From positions 1 to 45,909 of the IMG/VR virus record IMGVR_UViG_3300018868_000009: a DNA stretch of 45,909 bases, one strand, 5' to 3'. This DNA comes from a virus. Below are positions 1 to 6,080 of the stretch, one piece after another. The position numbers and the translations under genes are program-made. Under the pieces are notes generated by a model, which was not told where the DNA came from, did no database searches, and saw nothing but the letters and a program-made list of their open reading frames with translations. Each line of letters opens with the position of its first letter. The first letter of the stretch is position 1.

Positions 1-82
1 GCATATAATAAACTCACCATTATATTAAAAACGAATAATAATCCACTTACTAAACAACATAATACCACTAAGGTATAAACAT
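1..82 (-). CDS. Small membrane protein, C-terminus cut off by window edge
   Basis: An open frame begins at an ATG (bases 82-80) and runs off the left end of the window, giving at least 27 residues. The translation starts MRNVYTLVVLCCLVSGLLFV and is almost entirely hydrophobic, so it is a membrane segment or signal anchor. A GAGG element lies directly upstream and overlaps the end of the preceding gene, as expected for translational coupling. No family can be assigned from so short a piece. The coding call rests on the ribosome binding site, the tight spacing and the clear hydrophobic helix. Confidence 0.55.
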
Positions 83-85
83 TCC

Positions 86-289
86 TCATAATGGTGCCGC
101 TATTAAATCATTATCTGATAGTAGAACCGTAGTAATCGGATCAGGTCTCCATCTAAATGATAATGGAGTTTCCAATATCACCGTATAGAGTAACTTAGAA
201 CCATAATGCCGTGAGGTTAATACTTTACCGATAATAGCATTACTACCACATAAACCAATTACCCTTGTATTATCTTTAATAATATTCAT
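86..289 (-). CDS. Hypothetical protein, 67 aa
   Basis: This gene encodes a small protein with no motif I recognise. The sequence has a beta-rich look (alternating hydrophobic residues, GSNAIIGKVLTSRHYGSKLL) and contains tryptophan, proline and charged residues, so it looks like a folded domain. The ATG is preceded by AAAGGTATATT. Nearly the same leader precedes the next gene upstream (start at 454), which supports both starts. It is followed four bases later by the gene for a small membrane protein. It belongs to a run of short early-type genes. Function unknown. Confidence 0.7.
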   Translation of the reverse strand: MNIIKDNTRVIGLCGSNAIIGKVLTSRHYGSKLLYTVILETPLSFRWRPDPITTVLLSDNDLIAAPL

Positions 290-298
290 AATATACCT

Positions 299-454
299 TT
301 ATAATACCACAATTTCTTCATCACGCACAATAATACCAAATTCTTCTTTGAATTGTGCTTTAACCTTGTCCTTATACTCCTCTTCGGAGTTTGCTTCAAA
401 ATTATTACCACCAAATTCCAGTTTTACTACTGAATAATATTCTTTGCTACTCAT
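299..454 (-). CDS. Hypothetical protein, 51 aa
   Basis: A short open frame with an ATG at 454 and a TAA at 299-301 encodes an acidic 51-residue protein starting MSSKEYYSVVKLEFGGNNFE and ending in VRDEEIVVL. The leader AAGGTATATT before the ATG is nearly identical to that of the next gene downstream, which is good evidence that both are translated. The composition (many Glu and Lys, periodic hydrophobics) is protein-like. Family unknown. It is the first gene after the terminator-like hairpin at 478-513, so it may have its own promoter or depend on readthrough. Confidence 0.65.
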   Translation of the reverse strand: MSSKEYYSVVKLEFGGNNFEANSEEEYKDKVKAQFKEEFGIIVRDEEIVVL

Positions 455-477
455 AATATACCTTATAAAAAACTATT

Positions 478-513
478 AAAAAACTCTTAGCGATAGTTAA
501 AAACTATTGTCGC
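478..513 (-). terminator. Rho-independent terminator after the GP88-like unit
   Basis: Read on the minus strand, the arms GCGA...TAGTT and AACTA...TCGC can pair (9 bp with a 3-base bulge, 3-base loop). They are followed by TAAGAG and a run of six T. The stem is clearly more G+C-rich than its surroundings. It lies just past the GP88-like gene and overlaps the stop codon of the extra open frame at 487-681, so it would end transcripts coming from the promoters near 1962 and 2255. Confidence 0.6.
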
Positions 514-681
514 TGGAGGTGTCGCATGATAGGTGCTCTGTATTGGTCTTAGTTTGATCCTGTGATCCTCCAAGCGTTTCCTACCATTCCTGAAAGGTTC
601 CTGAGCGATATAAAGTACCACAAATACCGGAATATTATAAAACTCAGAAATCCTCAGTAATTCTCTATGCAGCTTCGAGCA
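487..681 (-). other. Open frame without ATG, overlapping the GP88-like gene end
   Basis: After the GP88-like stop, a frame displaced by +1 stays open for 64 codons, from just after a TGA at 682-684 to a TAA at 487-489. Its translation is protein-like, with the hydrophobic core FYNIPVFVVLYIAQEPFRNG followed by basic, Arg-rich sequence. It contains no ATG; CTG, GTG and TTG codons are the only in-frame candidate starts, and none has a convincing ribosome binding site. It could be a small gene with a rare start, a tail reached by +1 frameshifting from the GP88-like gene, or the remnant of a gene that lost its start. I cannot decide between these. It ends inside the terminator hairpin at 478-513. 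Confidence 0.35.
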
Positions 682-1414
682 TCATTACAGGATATTTCAC
701 AAAACCACTAGTATCCTTCTTCGCCTTACCTTTAGCATACAATCCCACTACTACCTGCTTTGGATCAAGGAATCTCAAATCACTCTCATCACCATTGAAT
801 ACAGGTAATCCCATATAACTATCAGGCATTGGTAAGGTTTTCTTAATACCAAAAACGGTTGCAATGTTATATCCTGCTTTTCTTGCTAATAATACATCTA
901 GGTCATTACCATCAGCAGCGGAGAAGGTTAAGTGGTAATTACTGATATTATTCACTTTTCTTCCTAGTACCTTGGTATAGTCATAGAATTGGACAAAACC
1001 GAATGCATTGAATATATTAGAATAAACAACCTTACCCATTTGGACTGGATACTTTTCCCATGAGATATCGGAAGTACCATTTAAACGGAATACAGGAATT
1101 AAATTCATTCTCTTGGATTGTTTAATAGCGAGAGTGATATCCTTTACTAATAACTCCATAAACTGGTTACGGTCATTATAGAAAAGCTCGGTCTTGCGGA
1201 TCCGTGCCTTTTGAATATTATTGGTAAATTCACCTTTTTTAAACATTCCACCTCGACCTGCCGTATTCAAGCAAGCAGCGGAGCATCCTGCTGTTGCTTT
1301 TGGACAGGTATTATGACCCGATAGAGTATGGGGCGCCAAATGGAGAATATAGGTATTATAACCTTTCTTCATTCCCTTTAAGGTTTTTGGGTTACCTACT
1401 GATAATAAATGCAT
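665..1414 (-). CDS. GP88-like phage protein, 249 aa
   Basis: The protein resembles the phage family known as 'gene product 88' (named after a mycobacteriophage L5 gene), whose biochemical role is not known to me. The recognisable part is the N-terminal third: LSVGNPKTLKG, then HTLSGHNTCPKATAGC and SAACLNTAGRGG, with three clustered cysteines at about residues 37-48. Later segments include FRLNGTSDISWEK and YDYTKVLGR. The cysteine cluster could bind metal, but this is inference. The ATG follows AAAGGAATAGT. The gene sits among small early-type genes and is followed by a terminator, consistent with an early, host-directed role. The assignment is from memory of the motif pattern, so moderately sure. 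Confidence 0.6.
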   Translation of the reverse strand: MHLLSVGNPKTLKGMKKGYNTYILHLAPHTLSGHNTCPKATAGCSAACLNTAGRGGMFKKGEFTNNIQKARIRKTELFYNDRNQFMELLVKDITLAIKQSKRMNLIPVFRLNGTSDISWEKYPVQMGKVVYSNIFNAFGFVQFYDYTKVLGRKVNNISNYHLTFSAADGNDLDVLLARKAGYNIATVFGIKKTLPMPDSYMGLPVFNGDESDLRFLDPKQVVVGLYAKGKAKKDTSGFVKYPVMMLEAA

Positions 1415-1460
1415 ACTATTCCTTTAAAAATTTCAATCAAAGTAAAACACTATAATCCGA

Positions 1461-1640
1461 TTAACTGGAGAATAATTTTGATAAAGCGTCCTGGACACTT
1501 ATTGCCACTTCTGCTTCATCACCTTCATAATCTTGGTAATCGCTCATTGCGGAATAGATAGCGTCCAATTGCTCATCACTTAATTCTACCTCTACATTAG
1601 GACGATTATCCTCGATTTTAACTAATTTATATACTAACAT
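1461..1640 (-). CDS. Acidic hypothetical protein, 59 aa
   Basis: A short gene encodes a 59-residue acidic protein (MLVYKLVKIEDNRPNVEVEL at the start, ending DALSKLFSS) with a central stretch very rich in Asp, Glu and Ser. The ATG at 1640 has a strong ribosome binding site (AAAAGGAG, seven bases upstream). The composition suggests a small soluble protein that could bind a basic partner, or act as a DNA mimic like many early phage proteins, but no family is recognised. It lies between the basic protein at 1702-1932 and the GP88-like gene. Confidence 0.7.
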   Translation of the reverse strand: MLVYKLVKIEDNRPNVEVELSDEQLDAIYSAMSDYQDYEGDEAEVAISVQDALSKLFSS

Positions 1641-1667
1641 ATTGCTACTCCTTTTAAATAATCTTAC

Positions 1668-1693
1668 TAATAACCTCTATAAAAAGGTTATTA
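1668..1693 (-). repeat. Inverted repeat, 8-bp stem, in intergenic gap
   Basis: TAATAACC and GGTTATTA flank a 10-base loop in the gap between the gene ending at 1702 and the gene starting at 1640. On the minus strand the hairpin is not followed by a T-run, so it is not a typical terminator. It could protect the 3' end of the upstream mRNA or pause polymerase. Confidence 0.4.
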
Positions 1694-1701
1694 TAAAACT
1701 A

Positions 1702-1932
1702 CTATACCGCTCTCATTACAAGGGTTTTTAACTTAGCAATTTTCGCTTCTGCTTTGGCGATAGCGTCCAAGCGCTTACTATCCAATGCCTTCTGCTTAGC
1801 GACCTTAGCGCTTACCTTAGCATTGCGAGCATCCTGCAGGTCTTCCTTAATTACTGCTTTAAGGGTTTTGACCAGGTCACGCTTCTGCTTAGTGGTTAAA
1901 TTGGTGATAACTTGATTAATATCTGAAAACAT
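1702..1932 (-). CDS. Small basic, Lys/Ala-rich helical protein, 76 aa
   Basis: The protein is strongly basic and low in complexity. From residue 25 to the end it is a Lys/Ala-rich helix (ARNAKVSAKVAKQKALDSKR and AIAKAEAKIAKLKTLVMRAV) that looks like a charged coiled coil or a nucleic-acid-binding helix. The N-terminal 25 residues have hydrophobic heptad-like spacing. The ATG follows AAAAAAAGGAATTAAA. It is the first gene after the promoter at 1962-1989, so it should be expressed early and strongly. A histone-like or mRNA-binding role is possible but is only inference from composition. Confidence 0.65.
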   Translation of the reverse strand: MFSDINQVITNLTTKQKRDLVKTLKAVIKEDLQDARNAKVSAKVAKQKALDSKRLDAIAKAEAKIAKLKTLVMRAV

Positions 1933-1961
1933 TTTAATTCCTTTTTTTAATTGATAAAACC

Positions 1962-1989
1962 ATTATACAGGTATTGGTAATAATGGCGA
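1962..1989 (-). promoter_or_regulatory. Sigma70-type promoter (TCGCCA-16-TATAAT)
   Basis: On the minus strand a perfect -10 box TATAAT (1967-1962), preceded by TG at the extended position, lies 16 bases from a weaker -35 box TCGCCA (1989-1984). It directs transcription into the basic protein gene at 1702-1932. The 14 bases starting at the -10 box, TATAATGGTTTTAT, are identical to those of the promoter at 2255-2282. Confidence 0.6.
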
Positions 1990-2012
1990 GATATATCTGC
2001 TGCTCCGTTGTA

Positions 2013-2177
2013 TTAAAGCGACACTCTAGAGCGGATATCCAAAGTGCTTGGAAGCAGCGTCCGAACGGTCTTGCGTGGTTTGCGTGTAATGATGGTGCCG
2101 CCACTCTTGAGGAATACCAAAATATCCTCTTGGATGGCGATATCCTTAATAATACGGTTGATAGGTACTGAGCGCAT
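2013..2177 (-). CDS. Small basic protein, 54 aa (conserved T4-like type)
   Basis: The minus-strand frame has an ATG at 2177 with AAAGG eight bases upstream and encodes MRSVPINRIIKDIAIQEDIL followed by VFLKSGGTIITRKPRKTVRT. The pattern 'FL-x-SGG-x-I' followed by a basic Lys/Arg stretch matches a small basic protein often seen in T4-like marine phages, from memory; its function is unknown. A plus-strand frame over the same bases is longer, but lacks a ribosome binding site and runs against all other genes, so I prefer this one. It lies just downstream of the promoter at 2255-2282. A dyad (2201-2218) sits in its leader. Confidence 0.65.
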   Translation of the reverse strand: MRSVPINRIIKDIAIQEDILVFLKSGGTIITRKPRKTVRTLLPSTLDIRSRVSL

Positions 2178-2200
2178 ATTTTTGCCTTTATGTTAATAAG

Positions 2201-2218
2201 TGTTGTATTGGAACAACG
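2201..2218. repeat. Dyad TGTTGT-N6-ACAACG
   Basis: One of five copies of an 18-bp dyad in gene-free DNA. Here TGTTGT ATTGGA ACAACG lies in the leader between the promoter at 2255-2282 and the gene starting at 2177. The outermost base pair is mismatched. In RNA it could form a short hairpin in the 5' leader. Confidence 0.55.
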
Positions 2219-2254
2219 GTTTTTGGTGTAATTCCGTTTTCATTCAATAAAACC

Positions 2255-2282
2255 ATTATACACGGACTGGCAAAAATGGCAA
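2255..2282 (-). promoter_or_regulatory. Sigma70-type promoter (TTGCCA-16-TATAAT)
   Basis: A perfect -10 box TATAAT (2260-2255), with TG at the extended -10 position, is 16 bases downstream of TTGCCA (2282-2277), which matches the -35 consensus at five of six positions. It would start transcription near 2248 and drive the small basic protein gene at 2013-2177. With its twin at 1962-1989 it shares the block TATAATGGTTTTAT. Confidence 0.7.
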
Positions 2283-2340
2283 GTGGTATTAATGAGATTG
2301 GCAGAGGGCGCCGAGGTATACTGGTGAAAAGCTCCAGGAG

Positions 2341-2358
2341 TGTTGTATGGGAGCAACG
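2341..2358. repeat. Dyad TGTTGT-N6-GCAACG (imperfect)
   Basis: A degenerate copy of the 18-bp dyad (TGTTGT ATGGGA GCAACG). It lies in the G+C-rich part of the gene-free region, upstream of the promoter at 2255-2282. Confidence 0.4.
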
Positions 2359-2404
2359 CCGTTGGCAGGTTGCAGCCCGATATGTTGGCGCTGTTGCCTA
2401 GATG

Positions 2405-2422
2405 TGTTGTAAAAAAACAACA
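2405..2422. repeat. Perfect dyad TGTTGT-A6-ACAACA
   Basis: A perfect 6-6-6 palindrome. It is identical, over 20 bases including two flanking bases, to the copy at 11979-11996, more than 9 kb away. Such exact conservation in non-coding DNA points to a protein-binding site or a conserved RNA hairpin. Confidence 0.65.
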
Positions 2423-2517
2423 GGACAGACAGTTAAGTAAAAAAGCTGGGGGTGGTCAAGCTGTTGTTTCAGTAACTTTTTTACTCGGCCATTTTTCAAG
2501 GAATATCGAAATTTTTC

Positions 2518-2802
2518 CTAGGAGGAATCAGAGGATCCTAATTTTTTTCCTGAGCCCCGGATCACAGGAACCTTCTTTGCTTGAGTTTCTTCTACTCCAC
2601 TATTACTTTCCACAGAGTTCGGGAAATTAACAGAAACATCTGCGAACTTGTAACCATCTCGATCTACCAGAAAAAATTCGTGTGGAACTATCTTATTAGA
2701 AATCTCCCTACACTCTCTTTCATATTCTTCAAAGGTCTTAATGGACTGTGGAAAGTTTCTCTTGAATTCTTTGTATTGGGCTTTAAGTGAACTATTCGTC
2801 AT
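2518..2802 (-). CDS. Hypothetical charged protein, 94 aa
   Basis: The product is hydrophilic. The N-terminal half (SSLKAQYKEFKRNFPQSIKT, then FEEYERECREISNKI) looks helical. It is followed by a short HEFFLVDRDGYKFADVSVNF stretch likely to form beta strands, and a disordered Ser/Lys-rich tail. The start ATG overlaps the stop of the preceding small basic gene (ATGA), indicating a translationally coupled pair. No family is recognised. It is the last gene before the gene-free region. Confidence 0.7.
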   Translation of the reverse strand: MTNSSLKAQYKEFKRNFPQSIKTFEEYERECREISNKIVPHEFFLVDRDGYKFADVSVNFPNSVESNSGVEETQAKKVPVIRGSGKKLGSSDSS

Positions 2803-2930
2803 GTGACAGCCTCTGTGTGCTTATGTTGGAGAGATTTCTTTAATAATTTCTTATACAGTTTCTTCTCTTTAGTGAGGTTGTGCATCAGTATAGCTTTATA
2901 CAGTTTTCTGATTAGTTTCTTTGATTTCAT
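2799..2930 (-). CDS. Small highly basic protein, 43 aa
   Basis: A 43-codon frame begins at an ATG four bases after the preceding gene's stop and ends in TGA overlapping the next gene's ATG. The product is very Lys-rich (MKSKKLIRKLYKAILMHNLT then KEKKLYKKLLKKSLQHKH), with a helical, amphipathic pattern. It could bind nucleic acid or membranes, but this is inference from charge. The perfect ATGA coupling with both neighbours supports it. Confidence 0.6.
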   Translation of the reverse strand: MKSKKLIRKLYKAILMHNLTKEKKLYKKLLKKSLQHKHTEAVT

Positions 2931-2933
2931 GTT

Positions 2934-3110
2934 CTATCGTCCTTCATCGTGTTCCTTTATCCATAGTAGTGCGTTATCAAAATTCATCCATCCTGATACT
3001 GGTCGATTTCTACTATCAGTCCATTGGTAAGTAATGGATTCTCCCACCCACCATTGGTTGGCTTCATGGTTCCATCGAGCCGAAGCATAAGATTGTTTAG
3101 TTAGATTCAT
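2934..3110 (-). CDS. Small Trp-rich hypothetical protein, 58 aa
   Basis: This frame starts inside the end of the preceding gene (14-base overlap) and encodes a 58-residue protein with five tryptophans (NHEANQWWVGESITYQWTDS, then GWMNFDNALLWIKEHDE). The pattern suggests a compact beta domain. There is no strong ribosome binding site, so translation probably depends on coupling to the upstream gene. Family unknown. Confidence 0.6.
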   Translation of the reverse strand: MNLTKQSYASARWNHEANQWWVGESITYQWTDSRNRPVSGWMNFDNALLWIKEHDEGR

Positions 3111-3345
3111 TTGGAGGAGAATGCCATTTCATTTTGAATATTTCTGATTCTACCTGTGAACTGAACTCAAGGTATGGTGTATACTCTTTGCGTTTCTTGA
3201 GGACAACACCTTGCTCACATAACCAGAGGTTGAAGTGAAGTTGGTTATCGTTACGGTTCTTTAACCACCAAGTGGCAGCAGAAAAATAATATGGATCCAC
3301 GGGAATGATGGGAAGTGTAGGCTTAGGAATTTTGGTGTTGTTCAT
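3097..3345 (-). CDS. Hypothetical protein, 82 aa
   Basis: The protein begins with a proline-rich segment (IPKPTLPIIPVDPYYFSAAT), followed by a Trp/Asn-rich middle and a charged C-terminus. I recognise no family. It lies in the run of short genes between the 2OG oxygenase cluster and the gene-free region and overlaps the following gene by 14 bases. It is likely an early, host-interacting or regulatory protein only by virtue of location and size. Confidence 0.65.
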   Translation of the reverse strand: MNNTKIPKPTLPIIPVDPYYFSAATWWLKNRNDNQLHFNLWLCEQGVVLKKRKEYTPYLEFSSQVESEIFKMKWHSPPNESN

Positions 3346-3369
3346 CGAATTTTTTTAAGTTGGAATAAT

Positions 3370-3582
3370 CTATAATACTACACCAAACACATATTTCTGA
3401 TACTCTTGTAAGGTGCTCTCAGTATAGGTGTAAGTGTTCTTTAGTTTATCTTGGAATGCCATCCAAGACCTCATTTTATGGCCAGGAGAATATATTACGA
3501 AAGAGGTATTGGAATCCACAGTTACCACCATTTTATAGTAATTGTCCCGTTCTAATTTTAATTCTTTCGGTTCTTGGTTCAT
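3370..3582 (-). CDS. Hypothetical protein, 70 aa
   Basis: A small soluble protein with alternating hydrophobic residues (YYKMVVTVDSNTSFVIYSPG) suggesting a beta sheet, and a helical C-terminus. Its ATG overlaps the stop of the upstream gene (ATGA), so the two are coupled. No family recognised. Confidence 0.65.
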   Translation of the reverse strand: MNQEPKELKLERDNYYKMVVTVDSNTSFVIYSPGHKMRSWMAFQDKLKNTYTYTESTLQEYQKYVFGVVL

Positions 3583-3731
3583 ATTCTCGGTTGCTCAGAA
3601 ATGCTGAGGAATGATTTAAGTTCTTTTAATTGATATACTTTGATACCATTTGGAATGGTTGCCGGAAGCGCCTGGAAAATCGCCGGTGAAACTGAGAGGT
3701 TATTAAGGAAGGATCTTCTAGTGGTATTCAT
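3579..3731 (-). CDS. Hypothetical protein, 50 aa
   Basis: A 50-codon frame between the first 2OG oxygenase-like gene and the 70-aa gene. It starts at 3731, one base after the oxygenase stop, and ends overlapping the next ATG. The product (MNTTRRSFLNNLSVSPAIFQ and onwards) contains a T-R-R-S-F-L string that matches the twin-arginine signal pattern, but there is no good hydrophobic core, so I regard that as chance. Function unknown. Confidence 0.55.
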   Translation of the reverse strand: MNTTRRSFLNNLSVSPAIFQALPATIPNGIKVYQLKELKSFLSISEQPRI

Positions 3732-3732
3732 C

Positions 3733-4461
3733 TTACGTTTCGCTTAATGTGCCATATAGTCCATCAAAAACCAGATAGTGTTCTAATGCTTCTCTGATGA
3801 CAGACCATTCTTGTAAGAATCGAATACTGAGAATTAATCGAGGTTTCTTGGCGGTCCAGTTTAAAGCATGGAGTTTATCGGTTCTGACAAAACTGGCATA
3901 TTCATTAAACTTGGTTAATTCATTACATCTATAAACTGGTTCACCCACGGTAGCCCAGCGTTCTTCTATAGAATTACCTTTTACTTGAGCTCTTGGTGAT
4001 TTTTTATCTGGATACTCTGGATGTTGAAATTCAACTATGTGAATACTAGGTTCATTCTGCCATGGTACTATAGTATCCCACCAAACCATTTCTTGGTCAT
4101 CATCTCCATTCAGAAGAATATTAAACCGAGCAGGAACAATCTCTTTGATTCCTTCGTGAGTATCAATATGTGGATTACCACGAATATCTTTTCTGGCTTC
4201 CATACTCTTATACACAAAGAACTGTATACGAGAAGTGTCAGGAACTAATCCAAGGCGTTCAAAGTGTTTGTTAATTTCTTGCCATGCATCAGAACTCAAC
4301 CATTCAAGTTTTTGTTCTGTTGATAATGGATCGTATAGTAGTCCTGAATGACCAATACCCTTCTCTTGAAACTCCTGTACCAGCGGATCGGTAATCGCCT
4401 TAATCCAATCTAAACTCTCTTGACTAAGTTTAAAGGGTATAGTGTAGTATGGAATATCCAT
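3733..4461 (-). CDS. 2OG-Fe(II) oxygenase-like protein, 242 aa
   Basis: The protein looks like a 2-oxoglutarate/Fe(II)-dependent hydroxylase of the double-stranded beta-helix fold. The iron-binding facial triad is visible as H98-I-D100 in GNPHIDTHEG and a distal His in RTDKLHALNWTA near residue 207. An Arg in KKPRLILSIRF is placed to bind 2-oxoglutarate. The arrangement resembles the aspartyl/asparaginyl-hydroxylase-like enzymes of marine T4-like phages. The substrate cannot be read from sequence. It is the last of three such genes (with 4463-5143 and 5310-6080) downstream of a radical SAM gene, which suggests a shared modification pathway or a shared regulatory unit. Confidence 0.7.
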   Translation of the reverse strand: MDIPYYTIPFKLSQESLDWIKAITDPLVQEFQEKGIGHSGLLYDPLSTEQKLEWLSSDAWQEINKHFERLGLVPDTSRIQFFVYKSMEARKDIRGNPHIDTHEGIKEIVPARFNILLNGDDDQEMVWWDTIVPWQNEPSIHIVEFQHPEYPDKKSPRAQVKGNSIEERWATVGEPVYRCNELTKFNEYASFVRTDKLHALNWTAKKPRLILSIRFLQEWSVIREALEHYLVFDGLYGTLSET

Positions 4462-4462
4462 T

Positions 4463-5143
4463 TTAAATGTCGTATACTGAAAATATTAAATGTGTTCTAA
4501 TTTCTCTTGACGGTGATATATTAATAGCATTGTGGTTCACATTAGTTTCTAAAAACCAAACTCGACCATCTGCTGGTATATGAACCACTTTAATCTCATC
4601 ACCATCTTCAGCCATCATAAAGGAATAATCATTCGTTGTCAAGGCTATATGATATCTAATTGTGGTGTGTGGATCGATGTGTAAATGAAAGGATGCTGAC
4701 GGACCTAATGTGGCACCATGGATCCAACGAATCTGTCCTTTACCATAAGTCTTGGTGTGGTAATCTTGTAATTGGTCTGTTATCACTTTGATATAGGAGT
4801 TGGCAACTAAGTCATCCATCTCCGTAAATTCTTCTGTAGATAAGTTAAAGTTTCTCATCAAATACTCTTGGCCGGAAGTAAGTGGTCCAACAAACTTGGA
4901 TCTAAATTCTCCATTCTTATCAATACAGGCTTGTGGTATATTTTTAGGATGAGTAAAGTTGATGGTTGATTGGTTGTGTTTAATCTCCGTACCAGAAACT
5001 AAACCGTTCTCTGTATAACCTACAGCATTACCGATATCAATAACATCCTTCTTTAATCTCTCCAAATCGATTATCAAAGGTATTGGGTCAATTAACTTAT
5101 CAACTTTATCATAAGTAACTAATTGTTTATTTTTTATATTCAT
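4463..5143 (-). CDS. Aspartyl/asparaginyl hydroxylase-like 2OG oxygenase, 226 aa
   Basis: The C-terminal 90 residues carry the hallmarks of the Asp/Asn beta-hydroxylase family. These are H155-I-D157 in SFHLHIDPHTTIRYH, then the small-residue/hydrophobic strand GRVWFLETNVNHNAIN with H204 as third iron ligand, and Arg213/216 in SREIRTHLIF as likely 2-oxoglutarate contact. The N-terminal 140 residues are not recognisable. Marine T4-like phages often carry such enzymes; proposed targets include peptides or nucleotides, but none is established here. Its start overlaps the end of the 55-aa gene upstream. Confidence is high for the fold, low for the substrate. Confidence 0.75.
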   Translation of the reverse strand: MNIKNKQLVTYDKVDKLIDPIPLIIDLERLKKDVIDIGNAVGYTENGLVSGTEIKHNQSTINFTHPKNIPQACIDKNGEFRSKFVGPLTSGQEYLMRNFNLSTEEFTEMDDLVANSYIKVITDQLQDYHTKTYGKGQIRWIHGATLGPSASFHLHIDPHTTIRYHIALTTNDYSFMMAEDGDEIKVVHIPADGRVWFLETNVNHNAINISPSREIRTHLIFSVYDI

Positions 5144-5294
5144 GTATAGTACCTAGAATTGCCATACTGTGGGTTCCAGCAATACCTTGTGCTCTATAAT
5201 AAAGGTGTGTTGGTCCATAATCTAAGTCCAATTCGATCTGTTCTGTTAATGGCCAAAAAAACTTAATCTCTTGTTGATTGAAATTGGTAAACAT
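5127..5294 (-). CDS. Hypothetical protein, 55 aa
   Basis: This frame has an ATG at 5294 and a TAA at 5127, overlapping the next gene's start by 17 bases. The translation (MFTNFNQQEIKFFWPLTEQI, then DYGPTHLYYRAQGIAG and an Ala/Ile-rich end) is protein-like. A possible ribosome binding site (GGAG) precedes it. It lies between two 2OG oxygenase-like genes and may be their small partner, but no function can be assigned. Confidence 0.6.
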   Translation of the reverse strand: MFTNFNQQEIKFFWPLTEQIELDLDYGPTHLYYRAQGIAGTHSMAILGTIHEYKK

Positions 5295-5309
5295 AAATTC
5301 TCCAAAAAA

Positions 5310-6080
5310 TTATTTGAAATGTTCTACTAGTCCTGTTTTTTTTAAAAAATCCAAACTAAAAACTCCATCGATCCTAAGACTAAAACCCATCACCTCACTT
5401 GGTTCACCGCCATGCCATTGGTGATTATCAAATGTTGATATGTAACCTTTTGCAAAATGTTTTTCTTGTGTGTCAGCATCATAAACGAAAAAATCTTTTT
5501 GTTTGTTAAATCGAATCCATAGAAACTGGTCTTTCATTGACTTTTCTGAATAATCTCTATGTATTGGGGTATAATTTCCTTCGGGGTTTAAAAATACTAC
5601 GACACGACCAATTTCATTAAAAAATCTCTGATTATTAATCCAGTCAAATAAAAAATCAAAATCTTTTCTTGGTGGCATATCCTTAGTTTCACTATCTAAA
5701 TGCTTTCGATGAAACTTACCACTATTTCCTCCTAAAGATTTATCCAATGACCTAATAGCCAAGGCCTGATTTAATGACCTACTTTTTGTTGTTAATAAAG
5801 TATAAAACAATTGTTGGTCATGAGATAACAAATTCCATTCTTCTTCATCTTTTAGTTTTTCATTGACACCAACCCAACAAGTTTTTACCTCAACAAAATT
5901 TTTATTAATTAACCAAGTGCGACCCACAGCATCTTCAGGACCACTAAATGCAATTGTAATATTTTTTTTGTTTCTTGCAATGGCATAAGCCATTTTCTTT
6001 TCCAAATCGGATATATCATTAAGATTAAAATACTCATCCAATTCGAACATTGCGTTTTTTAATATTGGAGCATAAATCAT
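5310..6080 (-). CDS. Cupin/2OG-oxygenase-like protein, 256 aa
   Basis: The C-terminal half resembles an Fe(II)/2OG oxygenase: H174-R-D176 in NYTPIHRDYSEK, a beta strand FLWIRFNKQKDFFVYD, then STFDNHQWHGGEP (H220 or H223 as the third ligand) and FSLRIDG with Arg236. The N-terminal 130 residues are unlike the two neighbouring oxygenases, so this is probably not a recent duplicate. It overlaps the radical SAM gene by four bases (ATGA), so the two are translated together; a joint role in a modification or biosynthesis step is a reasonable inference. Substrate unknown. Confidence 0.6.
   Translation of the reverse strand: MIYAPILKNAMFELDEYFNLNDISDLEKKMAYAIARNKKNITIAFSGPEDAVGRTWLINKNFVEVKTCWVGVNEKLKDEEEWNLLSHDQQLFYTLLTTKSRSLNQALAIRSLDKSLGGNSGKFHRKHLDSETKDMPPRKDFDFLFDWINNQRFFNEIGRVVVFLNPEGNYTPIHRDYSEKSMKDQFLWIRFNKQKDFFVYDADTQEKHFAKGYISTFDNHQWHGGEPSEVMGFSLRIDGVFSLDFLKKTGLVEHFK

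Larger units (their letters stand above)
2178..2517. other. 340-bp gene-free regulatory region
   Basis: This is the longest stretch in the window without a credible gene. It contains a sigma70 promoter (2255-2282) and three copies of the dyad TGTTGT-N6-(A/G)CAAC. The part from about 2290 to 2400 is unusually G+C-rich for this genome (34 of 60 bases in 2341-2400). A minus-strand frame across it is open but has no ATG and a composition unlike the neighbouring proteins, and a plus-strand frame (2340-2630) runs against the gene at 2518-2802. I see no tRNA. It is probably a control region separating two early transcription units. Confidence 0.6.

Noticed and set aside
1974-2171. Plus-strand open frame of 65 codons
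   Set aside because: A minus-strand frame over the same bases (2013-2177) has a good ribosome binding site, follows a promoter and encodes a protein of a type known in T4-like phages.
2340-2630. Plus-strand open frame of 96 codons across the gene-free region
   Set aside because: Runs opposite to every accepted gene, has no ribosome binding site, crosses two dyads and overlaps the better-supported minus-strand gene at 2518-2802.
2581-3030. Two plus-strand frames with Phe/Ser-rich products
   Set aside because: They mirror the minus-strand genes at 2518-2802, 2799-2930 and 2934-3110; the hydrophobic composition is the usual reverse image of Lys/Glu codons.
3690-3731. Twin-arginine (Tat) signal in the 50-aa protein
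   Set aside because: The T-R-R-S-F-L string is present but no hydrophobic core follows, and the protein is too short for a Tat substrate.
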